From the NCBI RefSeq assembly GCF_900078315.1, contig NZ_FKBS01000014.1, positions 246,802-310,801 of the forward strand: a DNA stretch of 64,000 nucleotides, given 5' to 3'. Positions 41,864 through 51,115 of the stretch are shown one piece after another. The translations under genes were made by a program, and so were the position numbers. Under the pieces are notes generated by a model, which was not told the origin of the DNA, did no database searches, and saw only the letters and a program-made list of their open reading frames with translations. Within the stretch, counting starts at the first letter, position 1; each line of letters opens with the position of its first letter. The DNA comes from Bordetella ansorpii (GTDB lineage: Bacteria; Pseudomonadota; Gammaproteobacteria; Burkholderiales; Burkholderiaceae_B).

Positions 41864-41899
41864 AAGTCAACTAGATCATATATATGAATTAGATGACTT
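41864..41899. promoter_or_regulatory. 36-bp operator-like palindrome between suyA and the GntR gene
   Basis: A perfect 12-bp core TCATATATATGA (41876-41887) is flanked by AAGTCAACTAGA on the left and ATTAGATGACTT on the right, which pair with each other except for two A-A mismatches and one G-T. It is in the AT-rich centre of the 139-bp divergent region, 75 bp from suyA and 30 bp from the regulator start. Dyads of this kind are bound by GntR/HutC dimers. Assignment to the adjacent regulator is inference. Confidence 0.7.
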
Positions 41900-41928
41900 G
41901 AGGCGTTGTAGGTGCAACCGGTAGAATC

Positions 41929-42705
41929 ATGAGAATCGCAGTCATTCCGTTCACGATGAACCAGATTCTTCTTCCCGAGGCGCCTCCCGGCAGTCCCCTC
42001 TACGAGCAGGTCAAGCAGGCCGTGCTGGCCGCCTTGGCGCAGGGCGAGTGGAAGCAGGGCGACGCCATCCCGCCCGAGAAACAGCTGGCCGAACGCTTCG
42101 GCGTGTCCATCGGCACGCTGCGCAAGGCCATCGACGACCTTGCCGCCGAGAACATCCTGGTGCGCCAGCAGGGCCGCGGCACCTACGTGGCCGTGCACAG
42201 CCGCAACTCGCATTTCTTCAAGTTCTTCCGCATCGTCCGCCAGGACGGCCACAAGTCGTATCCGGTCACGGCGTTGCAGCGTTTCCGGCGCGTGCGCGCC
42301 AGCGCCCTGGCGCGCGAGAAGCTGGGGCTGGCCACCGGCGCCAGCGTGTTCGAGTTCTCGAACGTGCTGTCCCTGAACGGGGAGGTGGTGCAGACCGACA
42401 CCATCTGCCTGCCCGATGCGCGCTTCTCCGGCCTGACCGAACGCATGCTGCACGAGCGCACCGGCACGCTCTACAGCTTCTACCAGGACATGTTCGGCGT
42501 GAACGTCATCGCCACCGACGAGCGCCTGCGCACCTGCCTGGCCGACCCGCAGCACGCCGCCTGGCTGGGCGTGGCCGAGGGCGCGCCGCTGCTGGAAGTG
42601 CGGCGCGTGGCCTATTCCTACAGCCGCCAGCCGGTGGAGTGGCGCGTGTCGCGGGTCAACACCGAGCACTACGAGTACCTGGGCCAGGACGTCGCGCTGG
42701 TCTGA
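41929..42705 (+). CDS. GntR/HutC family regulator of the sulfolactate cluster (SuyR-like)
   Basis: A 258-residue protein. Winged helix at about 20-90 ([40 protein letters not shown]) and a UTRA effector domain at about 100-250 ([15 protein letters not shown] at its end). UTRA domains bind small ligands related to the pathway controlled. It is divergent from suyA, and GntR-type SuyR regulators are known beside sulfolactate genes. A second start at 41956 is possible; neither has a clear ribosome site. Confidence 0.88.
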   Translation: MRIAVIPFTMNQILLPEAPPGSPLYEQVKQAVLAALAQGEWKQGDAIPPEKQLAERFGVSIGTLRKAIDDLAAENILVRQQGRGTYVAVHSRNSHFFKFFRIVRQDGHKSYPVTALQRFRRVRASALAREKLGLATGASVFEFSNVLSLNGEVVQTDTICLPDARFSGLTERMLHERTGTLYSFYQDMFGVNVIATDERLRTCLADPQHAAWLGVAEGAPLLEVRRVAYSYSRQPVEWRVSRVNTEHYEYLGQDVALV

Positions 42706-42790
42706 ACAGCCACACGGCCAGGTCGGACCCGCCTTGCTGGCGCCGCCAGACCCGGCGGTCCGCGCCAGTGCTAGAATTCACGCTTCGAAC

Positions 42791-42845
42791 GGCGCCGATT
42801 TGCCTGATCCGCTTGCGGGCGCCTCTATAAATCCTGCTAAAGAGG
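42791..42845 (+). ncRNA. SAM-II riboswitch upstream of metX
   Basis: The leader folds like SAM-II. GGCGCC (42791-42796) pairs with GGCGCC (42818-42823). The loop GATTTG follows arm 1, GCTTGC lies before arm 2, and after it come ATAAAT and GCTAAAGAGG, the conserved 3' strand. CCT in the first loop can pair with AGG in AAAGAGG, giving the pseudoknot. The AGAGG (42841-42845) is also the ribosome site of metX, whose ATG is 5 bases later. SAM binding would hide it and shut off translation. TAGAAT at about 42773 may be the -10 box. Confidence 0.88.
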
Positions 42846-42850
42846 TCCGT

Positions 42851-44080
42851 ATGACCCTTCCTGCTCTCGAATCGAGCGAGGCGGTTGCCGCCTCCGCGTC
42901 CCAGGCCGATGATCACGGCTCGGTGGGCGTCGTTTCCCCCACTTTCCTGCGCTTCGACGATCCGCTGCCCCTGGCCAGCGGGCAATCGCTGTCGTCCTAT
43001 GAACTGGCCATCGAGACGTACGGCACGTTGAACGCCGAGCGCAGCAATGCGGTGCTGGTGTGCCACGCGCTGAACGCCTCGCACCACGTGGCCGGCATCG
43101 CCGCCGACAACCCCAAGGACATCGGCTGGTGGGACAACATGGTCGGCCCCGGTAAGCCCGTGGACACCAACCGCTTCTTCGTCATCGGCGTCAACAACCT
43201 GGGCTCGTGCTTCGGCTCCACCGGGCCCGCCAGCACCGATCCGGTCTCCGGCCAGCCGTGGGGCGCCGCTTTTCCGGTGCTGACGGTCGAGGACTGGGTG
43301 CACGCCCAGGCGCGCGTGGCCGACCACTTCGGCATCGAGCGTTTCGCCGCCGTGATGGGCGGTTCGCTGGGCGGCATGCAGGCCCTGAGCTGGGCCATCA
43401 CCTGCCCCGAACGCGTGGCCCACTGCGTGGTCATCGCCAGCACGCCGCGCCTGTCCGCGCAGAACATCGGCTTCAATGAAGTGGCGCGCCGCGCCATCAT
43501 CACCGATCCCGATTTCCACGGCGGCGACTACTACGCGCACGACACCGTGCCGCGCCGCGGCCTGTCGGTGGCGCGCATGATCGGCCACATCACGTACCTG
43601 TCCGATGACGACATGGCCGAGAAGTTCGGCCGCACGCAACGCGAGCCCGCCGAGAACGGCGCCTACCGCTACGGCTACGACGTCGAGTTCGAGGTCGAGT
43701 CGTACCTGCGCTACCAGGGCGAGAAGTTCTCGCGCTATTTCGACGCCAACACCTATCTGCTGATCACGCGCGCGCTGGATTATTTCGATCCGGCCCGCGA
43801 CACCGGCGGCGACCTGGCGCGCGCGCTGGCGCCGGCCACGTCCGACTTCCTGCTGGTGTCGTTCTCCACCGACTGGCGCTTTCCGCCCGAACGCTCGCGC
43901 GAGATCGTGCGTGCGCTGCTCAAGAACGGCAGTCCCGTCACGTACGCCGAGATCGACGCGCCGCACGGCCACGATGCCTTCCTGCTGGAAGACAGCCGCT
44001 ATCACGCGGTGGTGCGCGGCTACTACGAACGCATCGCGCGCGAGCTCGGCCTGACGGAGCCGGTTGCCGCCCAAGGATGA
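42851..44080 (+). CDS. metX: Homoserine O-acyltransferase (MetX)
   Basis: A 409-residue alpha/beta-hydrolase-fold acyltransferase. Nucleophile Ser172 is in [14 protein letters not shown]; the His of the triad is in [11 protein letters not shown] and the Asp in [11 protein letters not shown]. It activates homoserine with acetyl- or succinyl-CoA in methionine synthesis. MetX proteins of betaproteobacteria often use succinyl-CoA, so the acyl group is left open. The ATG at 42851 lies behind the SAM-II riboswitch, and metW overlaps or directly follows the stop, as is usual in this group. Confidence 0.95.
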   Translation: MTLPALESSEAVAASASQADDHGSVGVVSPTFLRFDDPLPLASGQSLSSYELAIETYGTLNAERSNAVLVCHALNASHHVAGIAADNPKDIGWWDNMVGPGKPVDTNRFFVIGVNNLGSCFGSTGPASTDPVSGQPWGAAFPVLTVEDWVHAQARVADHFGIERFAAVMGGSLGGMQALSWAITCPERVAHCVVIASTPRLSAQNIGFNEVARRAIITDPDFHGGDYYAHDTVPRRGLSVARMIGHITYLSDDDMAEKFGRTQREPAENGAYRYGYDVEFEVESYLRYQGEKFSRYFDANTYLLITRALDYFDPARDTGGDLARALAPATSDFLLVSFSTDWRFPPERSREIVRALLKNGSPVTYAEIDAPHGHDAFLLEDSRYHAVVRGYYERIARELGLTEPVAAQG

Positions 44081-44088
44081 CGCGCCCC

Positions 44089-44703
44089 ATGAATTCTGTA
44101 TCCACCCGTTCCGATGCCCCCGCGCTGCGCCCCGACCTGGCGCGCATCGCCAGCTGGATCGATCCCGGCAGCCGCGTGCTCGACCTGGGTTGCGGCGACG
44201 GCGAACTGCTGGCCTGGCTGCGCGACCACCGCCAGGTGCGCGGCGCTGGCGTCGAGATCGACGACAGCCACGTCATCACCTGCGTGCAGCAGGGCGTGAA
44301 CGTCATCCAGCAGAACCTGGAAGACGGCCTGGCGCTGTTCGACGACAAGCAGTTCGAAACCGTGGTGCTGTCGCAGACGCTGCAGTCGATGCACCGAACC
44401 GAGCACATCCTGCGCGAGATGGCGCGCGTGGCGCGCCACGGCGTGGTGTCGTTTCCCAACTTCGGCTACTGGCCGCATGGCTGGGCGCTGCTGCGCGGCC
44501 GCATGCCGGTGACCGGACAGATGCCGTACCAGTGGTACGACACGCCCAACATCCACCTGTGCACGCTGCGCGATTTCGAGGACCTGGCCGCGCGCCTGAA
44601 GCTGCGCATCCTGGAACGCGCCACCTTCAACAATGACCGCGAAGTGCGCGTGCTGCCGGGATGGCGCAGCACGCTGGCGGTCTATCGGTTCGCGGCGCCG
44701 TAG
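44089..44703 (+). CDS. metW: Methionine biosynthesis protein MetW
   Basis: A 204-residue SAM-methyltransferase-fold protein. The motif RVLDLGCGDGELLAWL and the tail LPGWRSTLAVYRF are diagnostic of MetW. MetW acts with MetX in homoserine acylation in many proteobacteria. An in-frame ATG at 44077 overlaps the metX stop as ATGA; the ATG at 44089 is given because AAGGA (44073-44077) is 11 bases before it, but either may be used. The gene ends at a strong bidirectional terminator. Confidence 0.93.
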   Translation: MNSVSTRSDAPALRPDLARIASWIDPGSRVLDLGCGDGELLAWLRDHRQVRGAGVEIDDSHVITCVQQGVNVIQQNLEDGLALFDDKQFETVVLSQTLQSMHRTEHILREMARVARHGVVSFPNFGYWPHGWALLRGRMPVTGQMPYQWYDTPNIHLCTLRDFEDLAARLKLRILERATFNNDREVRVLPGWRSTLAVYRFAAP

Positions 44704-44726
44704 GTTTCTGCCCAGCGCCCATGCAA

Positions 44727-44783
44727 AAGCCCGCGCCTGGCGTGCTGGCCTGAAAAGGTGGCCAGTCCGCCGGGCGCGGGCTT
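44727..44783. terminator. Bidirectional terminator between metW and mqo
   Basis: AAGCCCGCGCC (44727-44737) pairs with GGCGCGGGCTT (44773-44783). An inner arm CTGGCC/GGCCAG extends the stem. A runs before and TT after make it usable from both sides. Confidence 0.8.
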
Positions 44784-44804
44784 CTTGTCGTCCAGGCTGC
44801 TCGT

Positions 44805-46529
44805 TTACAGCTGGATATCCGACACCTTGGGCACCGGCGCGGGGTTTTGGGGCGCGGCGGCGCCGGCCTGCACGCCCGACAGGCTGGGCGACGGGATCGC
44901 CAGTTGCAGCGCCTGCGCGGTGTCGCGCCACACGGTGGCCAGCAGTTCGGGATCCTCGTTCAGCTTCTTGCCGTAGCTGGGAATGATCTGGTGCAGCTTG
45001 TCCTGCCACGCGGCCGACTTCACCTGCTCCGGGAAGGCGCGCTGCAGCAGCGACAGCATGATCGCCGGCGAGGTCGAGCCGCCGGGCGAGGCGCCCAGCA
45101 GGGCCGCGATGGAACGATCCTCGGCCATGACGATCTCGGTGCCCAGCTTCAACTGGCCGCCCTTTTCCGGGTCGTTCTTGATGATCTGCACGCGCTGGCC
45201 AGCCTGCCACAGGCGCCAGTCCTCGTCCTTGGCATCGGGCATGTAGCGGCGCAGTTCGTTCATCTGCTCTTCCTTGGACAGGGAGAGCTGCTCGGCCAGG
45301 TACTTCACCAGCCCGAACTCGTGCACGCCGACCTGCATCGACGGGATGAGGTTGCTCATCGTCAGCGACGCGGGCAGGTCGAAGTACGAACCTTCCTTCA
45401 GGAACTTGCTCGACCAGGTGGCGAACGGGCCGAACAGCAGCACGCGCTTGCCGTCCAGCACCCGCGTATCCAGGTGGGGCACCGACATCGGGGGCGAGCC
45501 CGTTTCGGCCATGCCGTACACCTTGGCCAGGTGGCGCTGCGCGATCTCGGGATTTTCGGTGACCAGGAACGCGCCGCCCACGGGGAAGCCGCCGTACTGC
45601 TTGCCCTCGGGAATACCGGACTTCTGCAGCAGCGGCAGCGCCGCGCCGCCCGCGCCGATGAACACGAAGCGCGCGTCGACCGTCTGGATCTTCGAGCTGT
45701 CCTTCATGTCGAACGCCGAGACGCGCCAGGTGCCGTCCGGGTTGCGCGTGATCGAGCGCACTTCATAGCCGGTCGACAGCTTCAATTTCGACGTGCCGGT
45801 CAGGTGGCTGTAGAACTGGCGGGTGATCTCGCCCAGGTTGACGTCGGTGCCCAGCGGCGAGCGCGTGGCGGCCAGCATCTGGCCGCTCTGGCGGCCTTCC
45901 ATCATGATCGGCACCCACTCGGCGATCCTGGCCGGATCGGTGGTCAGCTCCATGCCGGTGAACAGCGGGCTGGCCTGCAGCGCGGCGACGCGCTTCTTCA
46001 TGAAGTCGACGTTCTCCTGGCCCCAGACCAGGTTCATGTGCGGCGTCGAGTTGATGAACTCGCGCGGCTTGCCCAGCACGCCGCGGCGCACCTGATGCGA
46101 CCAGAATTGGCGCGAGATCTGGAACTGCTCGTTGATCTCGATGGCCTTGGCGATCTGGACATTGCCGTTGACGTCCATCGGCGTGTAGTTCAGCTCGCAC
46201 AGGGCCGAGTGGCCGGTGCCGGCATTGTTCCAGCCGTTCGAGCTTTCCTGCGCCACGCCGTCCAGGCGTTCGAAGATTTCGAGCGACCAGCCGGGTTCGA
46301 GTTCGGTCAGGTAGGTGCCCAGCGTCGCGCTCATGATGCCGCCGCCGATCAGCAGCACGTCTACGTTGCGGTCGGCCTTTTCGGCGCGGTACTGGTCGTC
46401 GGAGAGGGCGTGATAGCCGATCGCCACGGCGCCAGCGCCCAGCGCGGCGGTGCCCAGGAAATGACGGCGGGTGAAGGAATGCTTGCTGGTGTCGCGGGTC
46501 TTCGCGTCAGCGTTGGGTTTCGAGGCCAA
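44805..46529 (-). CDS. mqo: Malate:quinone oxidoreductase with twin-arginine signal
   Basis: A protein of about 574 residues. Near its N terminus it has a twin-arginine motif (SFTRRHFLGTAALGAGAVAIG), then the FAD loop VDVLLIGGGIMSATLGTYL, and Mqo blocks SSNGWNNAGTGHSALCE and FPVGGAFLVTENPEIA. Mqo oxidises malate to oxaloacetate and reduces quinone. A Tat signal is unusual for the cytoplasmic-membrane E. coli-type enzyme and suggests a periplasmic-side or exported form. No ATG fits: TTG at 46529 is chosen; a GTG at 46592 extends the frame. It is divergent from the AmpG-like gene. Confidence 0.9.
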   Translation of the reverse strand: MASKPNADAKTRDTSKHSFTRRHFLGTAALGAGAVAIGYHALSDDQYRAEKADRNVDVLLIGGGIMSATLGTYLTELEPGWSLEIFERLDGVAQESSNGWNNAGTGHSALCELNYTPMDVNGNVQIAKAIEINEQFQISRQFWSHQVRRGVLGKPREFINSTPHMNLVWGQENVDFMKKRVAALQASPLFTGMELTTDPARIAEWVPIMMEGRQSGQMLAATRSPLGTDVNLGEITRQFYSHLTGTSKLKLSTGYEVRSITRNPDGTWRVSAFDMKDSSKIQTVDARFVFIGAGGAALPLLQKSGIPEGKQYGGFPVGGAFLVTENPEIAQRHLAKVYGMAETGSPPMSVPHLDTRVLDGKRVLLFGPFATWSSKFLKEGSYFDLPASLTMSNLIPSMQVGVHEFGLVKYLAEQLSLSKEEQMNELRRYMPDAKDEDWRLWQAGQRVQIIKNDPEKGGQLKLGTEIVMAEDRSIAALLGASPGGSTSPAIMLSLLQRAFPEQVKSAAWQDKLHQIIPSYGKKLNEDPELLATVWRDTAQALQLAIPSPSLSGVQAGAAAPQNPAPVPKVSDIQL

Positions 46530-46776
46530 TTTTATTGGTGCTCCGGGGAGATCACCCTGATGAGGGCGGGGTCTTGAATCCAGCCGGACCACCGGCTGAC
46601 TGACTTATCTCCCCCAGCGCAACTGCCTTTGCCCATCGTGCGGACTACGTTCAAGGGCGTGCGAGCTGCGGATGCCGGCTTGCTCTGGTGCATGACACCA
46701 AAAAATGCGCGATTCTTTTTGTTCAGCAATTAGGGATTCTACCAAAGCCGACGCCATGCTGCCGCCTTTCGGTAAT

Positions 46777-48108
46777 ATGCCGGAACCGGGCCAGCCGGGA
46801 TGCTGGCCCCGATATCGATGGAGAGTGGTCATCGCAGACGCAGAAGCGCCCGCCGCGGGTGCGCCCGCCGCGGGCAAGGTGTATCTCAGCCGCCGGGTGG
46901 CGCCCTTGCTGGCGCTGGGTTTCGCCAGCGGACTGCCGCTGGCGCTGACCAGCGGCACGTTGCAGGCATGGGCCACCGTCGAGAACATTTCCCTGCAGCA
47001 GATCGGCTTTCTCACCCTGGTGGGCAGCGCCTACACGCTGAAATTCCTGTGGGCGCCGCTGATCGACCGCTATGCCCCGCCGTTCCTGGGCCGCCGCCGT
47101 GGCTGGATACTGGTGACGCAGTTGCTGCTGGCCGTCAGCATCATGGGCATGGGCCTCATGTCCCCGTCTTCCGCCCTGATGCCGCTGGCGCTGCTGGCCG
47201 TGTTCGTGGCCCTGCTGTCGGCCACGCAGGACATCGCCTTCGACGCCTATTGCACCGACGTGCTGCGCAAGGAAGAGCGTGGCGCGGGAGCGGCGGTCAA
47301 GGTGCTGGGCTACCGCGTCGCCATGCTGGTGTCGGCCGGGCTGGCCTTGATCCTGGCCGACAGCTGGCTGGGATGGGGCAATACCTATCTGTTGATGGGT
47401 GGGTTGATGCTGGCCTGCGTGCTGGCCACGCTGTGGGCGCCCGAGCCCGAGGCGCCGGTATCGGCGCCCCGCAGCCTGGCCGTCGCGGTGGTCGAGCCGC
47501 TGCGGGATTTCTTCGGCCGGCGCGGCGCGATGGGCATGTTGCTGCTGATCGTGCTCTACAAGCTGGGCGATGCCTTCGCGGGCGCCCTGTCCACCACGTT
47601 CCTCATTCGCGGCGCCGGGTTCTCGCCGACCGAGGTGGGTGAAATCAACAAGGTCATGGGCCTGGCCGCCACCATCATCGGCGCGCTGGCCGGCGGCAGC
47701 CTGATGTCGCGCTGGGGGCTGTACCGCTCGCTGTTGGCCTTCGGGCTGCTGCAGGCCGTGTCCAACCTGGGGTATTGGCTGATCGCGGTCAGTCCGCGCA
47801 GCCTGTGGCTGATGGGCGCGGCGGTCGGGGTCGAGAATCTGTGCGGCGGCCTGGGCACCGCGGCGTTCGTCGGTCTGCTGATGGCGATGTGCAAGCAGCA
47901 GTTTTCCGCCACGCAGTTCGCGCTGCTGTCGGCGCTGTCCGCGGTGGGACGTACTTACCTGGCCGGTCCGCTGACGCCCTGGCTGGTCAAGAGCATGGGC
48001 TGGCCGGGCTTCTTCCTGGTCACCGTGGCGATCGCGCTGCCTGGTCTTGTGCTGTTGCATTTACGCCGCAACGAGATCGCTACTTTAGAGCGAGAAGGGG
48101 TGAATTAA
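46777..48108 (+). CDS. MFS permease, AmpG-like
   Basis: A membrane protein of about 443 residues with twelve hydrophobic segments. It has the AmpG opening GFASGLPLALTSGTLQAW and TQDIAFDAYCTDVL, the conserved acid/aromatic block of AmpG in helix 4-5. AmpG imports anhydromuropeptides for cell-wall recycling and links to beta-lactamase induction. The start is uncertain: ATG at 46756 or 46777, or GTG at 46825, none with a good ribosome site. The conserved part begins near KVYLSRR. Confidence 0.82.
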   Translation: MPEPGQPGCWPRYRWRVVIADAEAPAAGAPAAGKVYLSRRVAPLLALGFASGLPLALTSGTLQAWATVENISLQQIGFLTLVGSAYTLKFLWAPLIDRYAPPFLGRRRGWILVTQLLLAVSIMGMGLMSPSSALMPLALLAVFVALLSATQDIAFDAYCTDVLRKEERGAGAAVKVLGYRVAMLVSAGLALILADSWLGWGNTYLLMGGLMLACVLATLWAPEPEAPVSAPRSLAVAVVEPLRDFFGRRGAMGMLLLIVLYKLGDAFAGALSTTFLIRGAGFSPTEVGEINKVMGLAATIIGALAGGSLMSRWGLYRSLLAFGLLQAVSNLGYWLIAVSPRSLWLMGAAVGVENLCGGLGTAAFVGLLMAMCKQQFSATQFALLSALSAVGRTYLAGPLTPWLVKSMGWPGFFLVTVAIALPGLVLLHLRRNEIATLEREGVN

Positions 48109-48254
48109 TCCTCTATTCACGTTTCCGTGAGCCACATCCCGTAACCCGATGGTACTGTTAGCGCCTGCAATACCTTTGCAGCGCTCGTCCCATCCGGGCG
48201 GCACACCGAGAAAATGGCGGGCCCAACAGGCTCGAAAAAAGAGGAGAAGGACCC

Positions 48255-49331
48255 ATGAAGCGTTTTGTACCGGCTCTGGTTCTGGCTGGCGTTTGCGCCG
48301 GCACGGCCCACGCCGAAACCAGCGTGACCCTCTACGGCATCGCAGACATCAGCATCCGTTACCTCAATCATGGCGAGAACGGCAACAGCCGCATCGGCAT
48401 GAACAACGGCGCCATCTCGGGCAGCCGTTGGGGCCTGCGCGGCACCGAAGACCTCGGTGGCGGCAATTCGGCCTTCTTCCGCCTGGAAAACGGCTTCAAC
48501 GTCCAGACCGGCCAACGTTCCGACTCCAACCGCCTGTTCAGCCGCCAAGCCTACGTGGGCCTGGACGGCGGCAGCGCCGGCGCCATCTCGTTCGGCCGCC
48601 AGGACACCGCGCTGTTCACGCTGCTGGCCGACACGTTCGATCCCCTGACCGTCGGCAACTACGACCAGAACTCGTGGCTGCCCGTGGCCCTGTCGCGCGC
48701 CCGCAGCGACAACGCCATCCGCTACCGCAACAACAAGCTGGGCGGCCTGGACCTGGTGCTGCAGCATTCGTTCAATTCCGACGTCACCGGCGGCGAGAGC
48801 TTCAGCAACCGCAAGCTGGGCCAGCAATACGGCGGTACGCTGACCTACACGGCCGGTCCCTTCCAGATCGGCGGCGGCTATCAGCTGTCGCGTTCCTCGG
48901 CCAACTCGGACTTCGACCAGCGCGTCTGGAACGTCAACGCCTCGTTCAAGGTCATCGAAGAGGTCAAGCTGTTCGCCGGCTACCTGAATGGCCGTGACGA
49001 AACCGGCTGGGTCAACGCCGTCATGGGCAACACCGACGGCGGCGCCGGCCTGCAGCGCAAGGACAGCGGCTACTTCCTGGGCGCCACCTACTCGCCGGGC
49101 GTGTGGTCGTTCACCGCCGCCGGTTACTACGACCGCAGCAAGAACGTGGTCGAGGAAGGCGACAAGGGCCGCCGCTGGGCCGTGGTCGGCGTGGCCGAAT
49201 ACGCCCTGTCCAAGCGCACCCAGCTGTACGGCACCGTCGACTTCAACAAGGTCAGCGACGCCGCCAGCAGCGAAATCCCCGGTGGCTCGACCCAACTGGG
49301 CGCCGCCGTGGGCATGCGTCACATCTTCTGA
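48255..49331 (+). CDS. Gram-negative trimeric porin
   Basis: A 358-residue outer-membrane protein. Signal peptide about 1-21 (cleaved after AHA). The mature start SSVTLYGIADI-like block (ETSVTLYGIADISIRYL) and GSRWGLRGTEDLGGG are typical of the Bordetella/Neisseria porin family. The beta-barrel ends with Phe (GAAVGMRHIF), the assembly signal. It forms a general diffusion pore. It is followed by a strong terminator. Confidence 0.93.
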   Translation: MKRFVPALVLAGVCAGTAHAETSVTLYGIADISIRYLNHGENGNSRIGMNNGAISGSRWGLRGTEDLGGGNSAFFRLENGFNVQTGQRSDSNRLFSRQAYVGLDGGSAGAISFGRQDTALFTLLADTFDPLTVGNYDQNSWLPVALSRARSDNAIRYRNNKLGGLDLVLQHSFNSDVTGGESFSNRKLGQQYGGTLTYTAGPFQIGGGYQLSRSSANSDFDQRVWNVNASFKVIEEVKLFAGYLNGRDETGWVNAVMGNTDGGAGLQRKDSGYFLGATYSPGVWSFTAAGYYDRSKNVVEEGDKGRRWAVVGVAEYALSKRTQLYGTVDFNKVSDAASSEIPGGSTQLGAAVGMRHIF

Positions 49332-49366
49332 TCACGCGCCTGGCGCCAGCCAGGCATCGTGTGAAC

Positions 49367-49406
49367 AAAACGGGCGGTATGCCGATGACGGCATACCGCC
49401 CGTTTT
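49367..49406 (+). terminator. Strong terminator after porin gene
   Basis: An 18-bp perfect stem (AAAACGGGCGGTATGCCG with its complement) has loop ATGA and ends in TTTT. It lies 36 bp after the porin stop codon. Confidence 0.9.
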
Positions 49407-49438
49407 GCGTGGCGCAAGGCGATTGTCGCAGCCAGGAA

Positions 49439-49467
49439 AAAGGCGGCCTGTCATCAGGGCCGCCTTT
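49439..49467 (-). terminator. Terminator after amino-acid permease gene
   Basis: AAAGGCGGCC (49439-49448) pairs perfectly with GGCCGCCTTT (49458-49467). On the minus strand five T bases follow the stem. It lies 25 bp past the stop of the permease gene. Confidence 0.85.
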
Positions 49468-49491
49468 GTCGTGACCGGCCAAGTCGCCCGA

Positions 49492-50889
49492 TCAATCCTC
49501 CAGCTTCGACGGATCCAGGTGCGCGTGGTTGCGGTGCACCAGCATGGTGATGCCCCACATCACCACGCCCAGCAGCAGCAGCCAGCCGGCCACCTGATAC
49601 TGGATGACATCGCGGCCGGTCACGGGCGTCACCAGGAATATGCAGGCGATCGCGCCCAGCCAGGGAAAGAACGTCTGGATGCGGAAATGCTCGTGCTCCA
49701 CCTTGTCGCGGCGCAGCACCAGCACGGCCACGTTCACGAAGGCGAATACGCCCAGCAGCAGCAGCGCGGTCGTGCCGCCCAGCGAGCGGATGGCCTCGGA
49801 GTCCGAGTTCGACACCAGGATGATCAGGCCCAGCCCCAGCGCCGTGGTGAACAGGATGGCGGCCCACGGCGTACGGGTGCGTTCATGCACGCTGGCCAGG
49901 AACTTGGGCAACACCCCCTGGCGCGACATGCCGTACAGCAGGCGGCTGGCCATCATCATGTTGATCAGCGCCGAATTGGCCACCGCGAACATCGAGATGA
50001 TGGGCATGATGGTGCCCATGGGCAGGCCGGGTGCCGCGCGCTGCACCACCAGCACCAGCGGCGTCTTGCTGGCCGCCAGTTCGCCCACCGGAATCAGCGC
50101 CACGGCGCAGATCGACACCAGTACGTAGATGACGACCGTGATGCCCAGTCCGGTCAGCATCACCTTGGGGAAGATCTTGTTGGGATTGTGCGTTTCCTCG
50201 GCCATGTTCACCGAGTCCTCGAAGCCCACCATGGCGAAGAAGGCCAGCGCGGTGGCCGAGGTGACCGCCAGGAACACGCTCTTGTCCTCGGGCGTATCGA
50301 AGGCCACCACCCGCGAGAAATCCGCCTGGCCGCCCGCAATGGCGTAGAAACCCAGGCCGATCACCAGCAGCAGGCCGCCCAGCTCGATCAGCGTCAGCAC
50401 GACGTTGGCCTTCACGCTTTCGGACACGCCGCGGAAGTTGACGATCATCACCAGCAGCATGAAACCCGCCGCGCCCAGGGTGACCATGCCGGCGTCGGCC
50501 TTCATGCCCATCGCCGCGAACAGATTGGCCGCGAAGGCGTTGGAGGCGGTGGCCGCCGAGGTCAGCCCCGAGCACATCACGGCAAAACAGATGATGAAGG
50601 TGAGGAAGTGCACGCCGAACGCCTTGTGCACATACAACGCCGCGCCGGCGGCTTTCGGGTACTTGGTGACCAGTTCGAGGTACGAAAAGGCGGTGAGCAA
50701 CGCCACCGCGAAGGCGACCAGGAAGGGCGCCCAGGCCGCTCCACCCACTTCGGCCGCTACCTGCCCGGTCAGGGCATAGACCCCGGTGCCCAGAATGTCG
50801 CCGACGATGAACAGCAACAGCAGCTTCGGACCCATCACTCGTTTCAGTTGGGTGTCCTGACCTGTCGTGGTGGCTTCTGCAGTGGCCAT
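49492..50889 (-). CDS. APC family amino acid permease
   Basis: A 465-residue protein with about twelve membrane segments. The first-helix motif FIVGDILGTGVYALTGQVA is the unwound substrate/ion site of APC transporters. FFAMVGFEDSVNMAEETHNP is the family block in helix 6-7. It imports or exchanges an amino acid or related amine; the substrate cannot be predicted. It converges on the porin gene with terminators for each. Confidence 0.9.
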   Translation of the reverse strand: MATAEATTTGQDTQLKRVMGPKLLLLFIVGDILGTGVYALTGQVAAEVGGAAWAPFLVAFAVALLTAFSYLELVTKYPKAAGAALYVHKAFGVHFLTFIICFAVMCSGLTSAATASNAFAANLFAAMGMKADAGMVTLGAAGFMLLVMIVNFRGVSESVKANVVLTLIELGGLLLVIGLGFYAIAGGQADFSRVVAFDTPEDKSVFLAVTSATALAFFAMVGFEDSVNMAEETHNPNKIFPKVMLTGLGITVVIYVLVSICAVALIPVGELAASKTPLVLVVQRAAPGLPMGTIMPIISMFAVANSALINMMMASRLLYGMSRQGVLPKFLASVHERTRTPWAAILFTTALGLGLIILVSNSDSEAIRSLGGTTALLLLGVFAFVNVAVLVLRRDKVEHEHFRIQTFFPWLGAIACIFLVTPVTGRDVIQYQVAGWLLLLGVVMWGITMLVHRNHAHLDPSKLED

Positions 50890-51115
50890 CGTGCTTCTCC
50901 GGGAATGTTATTGGGGGATACGGCGTGGTGTGTCCCGATAAATTCTACGCAGGGATGGGGGATGTCACCGTAATTGCGGTGAAACGAAATGTCTAAGTTG
51001 TCGGGGAACGTGAGGTCTGCCACAGCGTGGTGGAGGCCCCTTTCCGGGCACATGCCGTGATGCGGCGGCGTCGATAAATCGCTCATTTGCAGGCGGTTTG
51101 GCGTAGCATCCCGCC

